Shown here one piece after another: positions 56,349 through 60,799 of a stretch of DNA of 60,799 nt. Origin of the DNA: Lachnospiraceae bacterium. Lineage in GTDB: Bacteria > Bacillota > Clostridia > Lachnospirales > Lachnospiraceae. Within the stretch, counting starts at the first letter, position 1. Every line of letters begins with the position of its first letter. Location: positions 1 to 60,799 of the forward strand of contig VSND01000021.1 of assembly GCA_009774145.1 (NCBI GenBank), read 5' to 3'. The notes beneath the pieces were generated by a model. The model ran no database searches and had not been told where the DNA came from. It saw nothing but the letters and a program-made list of their open reading frames with translations. The translations under genes and the position numbers were made by a program.

Positions 56349-57112
56349 TTACTCTTTATTAGCATTTTGGATAGACCTGGCAAATTCTATTAGCAGTTCA
56401 GGATTGGATTTCATAAGCTGCTGCAATACCTGTTCTACGGAATTTGCTTCATCTTTATCATTTTTCTGTGGCTCACGGATGCCTTTGCCATCAAGGAAAT
56501 CATCCATCTTGCCGGCCAGCTTTTCACGCTCACTTGCAAAAGAATGTTTCCCATAACGTCTGGTCAGCATTTCCAGATTGGACCATCCGCCAGCCTGCAT
56601 AACCGAATTGTAATCACCTCCGGACATAAGAAGTTTGGTGGTGGCGCTGGTGTGACGCAGACTGTGGAATACAATTTCCTGGGGATCCATATCAAGGTCA
56701 TTCATTTCAGTCAGGATTTCCTTAAACCGTTTATTCAGGTGTTCTGTCATAATGGGACGACCATTGGCCTGGCAGATGGTAAGGTTATAATCCATGTAGC
56801 CATCCGGTCCTAATTCCTTTTTCAGCTTGTCCTGCATTTCCTTCAATACAAGCAGTGCATTCAGAACACTCTGGGGAACATCCACATTTCGTATCGTGTC
56901 GTCACTCTTGGGCTGTTTCAGAATAATCATAGTCTTGGTTCCCGGATAAAGATTTGGGAACTTGAAAAGAATGTCATCTTCGGCATATCCATGTTCTTCT
57001 TGGATACTCTGTCGATTGCCCGGTCAAAATGGATGATCTGTTTTTCAAAATTGATCTTGTCCCACTGCAGACCACCGATTTCACCACCACGCACGGTACA
57101 TCCAATGGCAAC
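56349..57112 (-). pseudogene. int: tyrosine recombinase (integrase), broken
   Basis: The 193-residue C-terminal part (56349-56930) has HSLRHTSAT (box II His and Arg), GGWSNLEMLTRRYGKHSF (catalytic Tyr) and an acidic end. Upstream, in another frame, lies LVAIGCTVRGGEIGGLQWDK with the box I Arg, then FEKQIIHFDRAIDRVSKK; the frame changes near 57000, so a frameshift is present. The N-terminal half is missing because IS630 begins at 57113. This was the integrase of the element. It is unlikely to work now. Confidence 0.8.
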
Positions 57113-58426
57113 TAGTAGTCTGTCCTTGAAATATTTGTGTAAATATTATCATATGTACTTGAGCTCTGGATCAATGTCAGCCTCTGCGATATCTTCTGCG
57201 GTAATCTCATCGGTCTTGTACGTCCAATGATAAACTACTGGCGCCTCATTGATCTCATCACAATACCTATATATCCGGTCGATAAGTTCCTGCCTGCTTT
57301 CCACACGGATTCCATGCAGGCACTGACGCGCCATCTTGCCGAAAAAACTTTCTATAAGGTTTAGCCATGAGCCATGCGTTGGTGTGAAAACAAACACAAA
57401 ACGCCCGGGACGTGTTTCAAGGAATGCCCTCGTTTCCCTGGATGTATGTGCAGAATGGTTATCAAGAATAAGACGGATGGTATCGTGTTCCGGATACATT
57501 CTGTCTACTTCTTTCAGCCACTCGATAAAGTCAGAACTTTTATGGGTATCGCTGACTCGGGGAATGATCTTTCCCGTAAGCAGGTCGATCCCTGCAAGCA
57601 GTGAAACTGTACCAGGGCGTTTGTACTCATAGTCACGGCCTGCTGTGCCATGCTTTTGCGCAGGCGGAAGATCCTGCGCAATATTCTTCAGCGCCTGGAT
57701 CCCCGGTTTCTCATCATAAGATAAGGTAACTGTTTTGGGGGCATCCATATCAATGGTAAGACTGCCTTCCTCATCAAAGCACATCTCTACCTGCTTGTAG
57801 ACAACCAGTACGTCATGCATCTTCGCCTCGAAATCGGGATCCTTGCGGACAAGATAATAATTGATCTTATTCGGCTTGATCTCATTACTGGCCAGGATAC
57901 TGTAGATGGTATTGGCTGATATTTTGGCAAGGCCAGGATATCCCGCGTCTTCGCAGTTGGTGCGGATATGGTCACGGAGCTTTCTATATGTCCAGAGTTC
58001 CTGCGCATAACCAAGTTCGTTTGGTTTTATACAGGCAATACTGGTAACCCAGAATTTTTCCTCATCGCTTATTGTGTTCGGTTTGCCGGAACGGGAAGCA
58101 TCATTCAGGGCATAGTCTTTTCCAGCCGCAATGTATTTTGTAACAATGGAAGCCACCGTATTGGGATGTACCCCAATAGCTGTTGCAATCTCACAGTTGA
58201 GCATGCCGCTGGCGCTCATAAGCAGGATTTTTGCCCGCTGCACTTTACGATATTCACCTGTTTGTGACTTGGAAAGCTTCTCCAAAACAACCCTGTCTTC
58301 GTCTGTTAATGTTATATTGCCGTATTTTTTATTTCTGCCCATGGTTGTGTACTCCTGAATAATATTGATACAACCATTATACTATACGTCAATTATACAC
58401 ACAAGCATTTTAAGGACAGACTACTA
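57113..58426. mobile_element. IS630-family insertion sequence
   Basis: Left end TAGTAGTCTGTCCTT and right end AAGGACAGACTACTA are inverted, and the match goes on inward with few changes. TA is present at both outer edges, as expected for IS630 target duplication. One transposase gene fills it. The two flanks belong to different genes (integrase and tadZ), so the IS marks a deletion or other rearrangement, not a simple insertion. Confidence 0.9.
57149..58342 (-). CDS. IS630-family transposase
   Basis: Protein of 397 residues. N-terminal helix-turn-helix part (MLNCEIATAIGVHPNTVASI), linker, then DDE catalytic domain: LSYDEKPGIQ (first Asp), LILDNHSAHTS (second Asp), SWLNLIESFFGKMARQ (Glu). It appears complete. 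GGAGTACACAACC before ATG. Confidence 0.95.
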   Translation of the reverse strand: MGRNKKYGNITLTDEDRVVLEKLSKSQTGEYRKVQRAKILLMSASGMLNCEIATAIGVHPNTVASIVTKYIAAGKDYALNDASRSGKPNTISDEEKFWVTSIACIKPNELGYAQELWTYRKLRDHIRTNCEDAGYPGLAKISANTIYSILASNEIKPNKINYYLVRKDPDFEAKMHDVLVVYKQVEMCFDEEGSLTIDMDAPKTVTLSYDEKPGIQALKNIAQDLPPAQKHGTAGRDYEYKRPGTVSLLAGIDLLTGKIIPRVSDTHKSSDFIEWLKEVDRMYPEHDTIRLILDNHSAHTSRETRAFLETRPGRFVFVFTPTHGSWLNLIESFFGKMARQCLHGIRVESRQELIDRIYRYCDEINEAPVVYHWTYKTDEITAEDIAEADIDPELKYI

Positions 58427-58925
58427 GCAGGGGCTGGTGGGCTTTCAGGTAATTGATGCCCTTTAAGTCCGGCGTCACAATACGGAGTACCAGGTCGCCG
58501 GATTCAATGGCGGCAGGCGTGAATACGTTGGTCATGGCGGAGCCGCAGTCCAGGATGACGTAATCCACCAGTTTCTTTGCCGAGGATATGAGCTGCAGGA
58601 CCATCTGGTAGTTCGTTTCCGGATAGCTTAACGGGTTCTCCCCGGCGCAGTATCCCATAAGGCCGATATAGGGGTAATTCTTCAGAACCGTCACATGGCT
58701 GGCCACCTGGGATGTGTCGATCTCCACGCTGGTCAGGACCTGACCGATGGAGACGGCTGTGGTGGTGATCTGCTCCGGGAGCCATACCGGGAGCATGGGG
58801 ATGCCGGGCTCCCCGCTGATGATGATGGCCTTTCGTTTGTCACGGGTCAGCGTCTTGGCAAGGATGCAGCAGAACATGGATTTGCCGCTGCCGGGGCTGC
58901 CCCAGACTGTGATTGTTTTGGACAT
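58427..58925 (-). pseudogene. truncated tadZ paralogue
   Basis: N-terminal 165 residues of a TadZ/CpaE-like protein (MSKTITVWGSPGSGKSMFCC, then VDYVILDCGSAMTNVFTPAA). It matches the copy at 32234-33256 until HQPLL, where IS630 begins, and the frame then ends in IS sequence. The P-loop is intact but the C-terminal half is lost. AAGGAGGAATGG precedes ATG at 58925. Confidence 0.85.
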
Positions 58926-58953
58926 GGATACCATTCCTCCTTTCTGCCTGCGG

Positions 58954-59853
58954 TCAGGTCTTGTTTTCTTCCTTGTCTCCTTCTTTATCAGGGGAGTTTT
59001 CCCCACTGGTTCCGGTTTCTTTTCCCGATTCTTTTTCTTCCCCAGAGGCAGGTTCTTCCCCAGTTTCTCCCGCAGCGTCCGTTTCCGGATCTTCTGCTTC
59101 CCCGTCCCCGGCCATTTCCTCTGTTTCTTCATCGGAAGGCTCCGGGAAGTAGATCTCCTGCAGGATCACATCCTGCTCTGCCAGGAGTTCCTCCGCCAGC
59201 TTTTCATTGTTACGGGAGATCAGGGCTACATGGGCCACCCCGTCATTTTCCAGGGAGGTGATGACCCGTGCCTGTTCCGGGCTGGCAAGTACCGTGATGG
59301 TGGCGGACTGCTGTTTTTCTTCATCCTCCACCGGCTCCTTTGTGTTGTCCACGTTGACGCCCTTGGTATCCGTGACGGAAAGAACCCGGACGAAACGCAG
59401 TTCCGGGACTTCCTCCGCAGCGTCCAGGAAATGGTATACCCGGATGATGTCATTCGGCTGCAGCTTGTCGGACAGGCCGGAAGCCAGCGTTTTCACAGTC
59501 AGGGAGATGGCCACCTTCCCGGAGGGGATGCTGTTTAAGGCCACGTCCGAGGATACCGGGACGGCGCTGGTCTTGGAGGCCAGGATATAATCCCCCTGGG
59601 ATAAGTCTGCCGTGGCATAGAGTCCTTTCACATCCTCAAGGGAGTGGGCGATATTGGGGGGAAGGTTGTAACTCCCCACCTCTACGATCTCCGTATTGTC
59701 TGCCGAGAGCTGTTCCCCTTTCAGCACAGATTTTGTAACCCGGATGATCTCTGTCTTGCCGTTGGTCTGCTTCGCAATGGTGGGCAGGGCGACAAAGGCG
59801 ATAACGGCTGCCAGCAGGATGCTGAGCAGGCCGAAAATAAAGCGGTTATTCAG
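58954..59853 (-). CDS. CpaB-like protein, second copy
   Basis: Protein of about 299 residues if started at CTG 59853: LNNRFIFGLLSILLAAVIAF, then SAF domain (VLKGEQLSADNTEIVEVGSY) and an acidic tail. It aligns end to end with the first copy (MNNRFIYGILSIVLAAVIAF), so CTG stands where the first copy has ATG. The CTG overlaps the stop of the DUF4320 gene (CTGA). A GTG at 59727 would remove the membrane anchor. Without a good start it may be poorly expressed. Confidence 0.75.
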   Translation of the reverse strand: MNNRFIFGLLSILLAAVIAFVALPTIAKQTNGKTEIIRVTKSVLKGEQLSADNTEIVEVGSYNLPPNIAHSLEDVKGLYATADLSQGDYILASKTSAVPVSSDVALNSIPSGKVAISLTVKTLASGLSDKLQPNDIIRVYHFLDAAEEVPELRFVRVLSVTDTKGVNVDNTKEPVEDEEKQQSATITVLASPEQARVITSLENDGVAHVALISRNNEKLAEELLAEQDVILQEIYFPEPSDEETEEMAGDGEAEDPETDAAGETGEEPASGEEKESGKETGTSGENSPDKEGDKEENKT

Positions 59854-60350
59854 TTCCAGTAATGCTCGCTGACGCCGGCGCCCCTGGAGACAACCGTGAT
59901 GTTCACCAGGTTGAAGTTCCAGAAGCCGCCCAGCTTTGCCCTGCCCGTGATGGTGATGTAGAAGGGGGTCCCCAGCTGAATGGCCCGGCTCATGCCGGAC
60001 GGGGTGGGCGACTTGTAGGAGGCGTCAATAGAGTAGGAAATGTTTTCCGCCCCTTCAATCTGGGAGCAGAGGAAGTTAAAAAGCTGTTCTGTCTCTCCAT
60101 TGACGCCCCCGGAAAGCTGGATCTGCTTCACCATCTGGTCTGCACAGTGGTCCAGTTCCTGTTTGGTGGAGATGATGCTGAACAGGTCCAGGATGAATGC
60201 CAGCAGGAGCACCGCTATGAAGATGAACACCACCGTACTGAAATAGTTGACATCACCATTTTCCCTTTTCAGTATGGCTACCGGGTTCCTGCCGGGCCTG
60301 CCCTTCTGGGGGGACGCCCTGCCGGCTGCTTTGGACATTGTTTGGGACAA
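59850..60350 (-). CDS. DUF4320 family protein, second copy
   Basis: Protein of 166 residues if TTG at 60350 is used (GGCGGTGG 7 nt upstream), or 162 from ATG at 60338. KRENGDVNYFSTVVFIFIAV, LFSIISTKQELDHCADQMVK, and the GAGVSEHYWN end match the first copy at 37797. Here it runs directly into cpaB', whereas the first copy is followed by TadE-like and four other genes. Confidence 0.8.
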   Translation of the reverse strand: MSQTMSKAAGRASPQKGRPGRNPVAILKRENGDVNYFSTVVFIFIAVLLLAFILDLFSIISTKQELDHCADQMVKQIQLSGGVNGETEQLFNFLCSQIEGAENISYSIDASYKSPTPSGMSRAIQLGTPFYITITGRAKLGGFWNFNLVNITVVSRGAGVSEHYWN

Positions 60351-60373
60351 AGTAAAACCACCGCCTTTCTGAC

Positions 60374-60407
60374 GAAAACAGCCGTCTCCCGGAATGGAAA
60401 ACGGCTG
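60374..60407 (-). terminator. terminator in the leader of the second tad segment
   Basis: Stem CAGCCGT/ACGGCTG with more pairing inside, then TTTTCGTC on the minus strand. It lies between the promoter and the DUF4320' start. Confidence 0.65.
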
Positions 60408-60431
60408 CTTTACATATTTTTGACTGTACCA

Positions 60432-60460
60432 AGTATAGCATGGATGCCTTTACGGGGAAA
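60432..60460 (-). promoter_or_regulatory. promoter of the second tad segment
   Basis: -10 TATACT (60437-60432); at 17 bp the -35 is TTTCCC (60460-60455), a weak match. It fits a promoter that needs an activator. Confidence 0.6.
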
Positions 60461-60469
60461 GAGCAGAAC

Positions 60470-60498
60470 CGTGCCAATGTTGTGCCGATGGTGTGCCA
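60470..60498 (-). promoter_or_regulatory. three operator-like direct repeats upstream of the second tad promoter
   Basis: CGTGCCA at 60470, TGTGCCG at 60481 and TGTGCCA at 60492 (plus-strand reading), spaced 11 and 11 bp, the first beginning 10 bp beyond the -35 position, as at the tad and T4SS promoters. Confidence 0.75.
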
Positions 60499-60618
60499 AT
60501 TTTTACTTTCTCAAAAAGAACCAGCAAATCTGGGGAAACGAATACAGCAGATTTATTTGGGAAAAATGAGAAAAACCAGGTATGTCAAAAATAATACTTT
60601 ATTTTTCGAACGTTAATC

Positions 60619-60647
60619 TTGAAATAAGATGATTATTGCTGTATTAT
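60619..60647 (+). promoter_or_regulatory. promoter of the right-end AbiEi-like gene
   Basis: -35 TTGAAA, 17-bp spacer, -10 TATTAT, about 20 nt before the ATG. The remaining part of 60499-60618 is AT-rich without a gene. Confidence 0.7.
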
Positions 60648-60666
60648 TAAAGAAAAGGAGGAGTTT

Positions 60667-60799
60667 ATGCTGCTTGAATACTATGAAAAATTGCTGCAGT
60701 TAAAATGTTTTTCATTTGATGACGCAGCAAAGATATTTGGGGATGAGCGCAAGGCCAGGAATATATTATACACTCTAAAGAAAAAGGGGCTGCTACAGT
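60667..60799 (+). CDS. AbiEi-like winged-helix protein, 5' part only
   Basis: 44 codons are present before the window ends. Product MLLEYYEKLLQLKCFSFDDA, then AKIFGDERKARNILYTLKKK and GLLQ. It has the start and winged-helix pattern of the gene at 8765 (MLYEYLQGN). AAAAGGAGGAGTTT before the ATG is a strong ribosome site. Its length and partner are unknown. Confidence 0.65.
   Translation, partial: MLLEYYEKLLQLKCFSFDDAAKIFGDERKARNILYTLKKKGLLQ

Larger units (their letters stand above)
55853..56363. repeat. TGCTAAT repeats flanking the attachment core
   Basis: Forward GCTAAT motifs (mostly in TGCTAATA) start at 55854, 55896, 55907, 56165, 56173, 56202, 56253, 56306 and 56339, with one inverted copy at 56358. 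Three lie left of the core and the others right, ahead of the integrase 3' end. This is the layout expected for integrase arm-type binding sites. The 55732-56348 stretch has no gene. Confidence 0.65.

Noticed and set aside
55853..56363. GCTAAT repeats as a CRISPR or iteron origin
   Set aside because: Units are too short for CRISPR and irregularly spaced. Their place around a tRNA core and integrase favours arm-type sites.
58926..59132. Basic N-terminal extension of the truncated TadZ paralogue
   Set aside because: It is the reverse-frame reading of the 3' end of the cpaB' gene. The ribosome site and homology support ATG at 58925.

Overview
The window looks like chromosomal DNA of a gut Lachnospiraceae-type clostridium that carries a large integrative/conjugative element. 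This is inferred from AGGAGG-type ribosome sites, moderate GC with AT-richer islands, an AbrB/SpoVT regulator, small DUF-type proteins typical of Lachnospiraceae mobile elements, and the tRNA sequences. No species can be named from sequence alone.

Layout. (1) Positions 1-1062 hold a host tRNA cluster (Lys, Glu, Glu, Tyr, Ser) with a small XRE regulator between the first two tRNAs. (2) 1135-3259 is an AT-richer cluster of Rpn-type nuclease genes: one full length, one split by an amber codon, and two reduced to the C-terminal tail. (3) 3368-8293 is a minus-strand operon of small element genes plus an NAD-dependent DNA ligase, with a promoter and two terminators in its leader; an orphan AbiEi-like gene diverges at 8765. 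(4) 9477-24262 is a second minus-strand series: many unrecognised genes, a sigma-like protein, an AbrB/SpoVT regulator, a vWA/HExxH protein with a MoxR-type ATPase, and SSB. One gene is interrupted by a group II intron. (5) 24704-25525 is a type III toxin-antitoxin locus with repeat RNA. (6) 25589-38222 is a complete Tad-type pilus operon (TadE-like, DUF4320, CpaB, TadZ, TadA, TadB, TadC, TadV peptidase, Flp-like pilin, a secreted protein, and several 30-37-residue membrane peptides). (7) 38485-41205 is a plus-strand, AT-rich cargo island with two antitoxin-like proteins, two strong RNA hairpins and a 599-residue HEPN protein. (8) 41210-53716 is the type IV secretion part (S1-like protein, VirD4 coupling protein, PrgI-VirB4 fusion, NlpC/P60 hydrolase, TrbL-like and pilin-like proteins). 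(9) 53998-56930 holds regulators, a tRNA-Arg(CCT) 3' end as attachment core surrounded by TGCTAAT repeats, and a broken tyrosine integrase. (10) An IS630 copy (57113-58426) joins the broken integrase to a truncated second tad segment (TadZ', CpaB', DUF4320'), followed by the start of a second AbiEi-like gene.

How it works together. The VirB/VirD4-like channel would move DNA. The Tad pilus is encoded in the same element, and both operons have the same promoter design: TTTACA, 17 bp, a -10 box, and three TGTGCCA-like repeats beginning 10 bp upstream of the -35. Ligase and SSB would process the DNA, and a second shared promoter plus leader RNA drives these two operons. Intrinsic terminators lie inside the leaders of all five such operons, which suggests control by antitermination. 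No relaxase was recognised, and the integrase is broken, so the element may be immobile, mobilised in trans, or completed outside the window. The strongest novelty candidates are the shared promoter/operator module, the structured leaders with terminators, the HEPN cargo with structured RNAs, and stand-alone Rpn tails.
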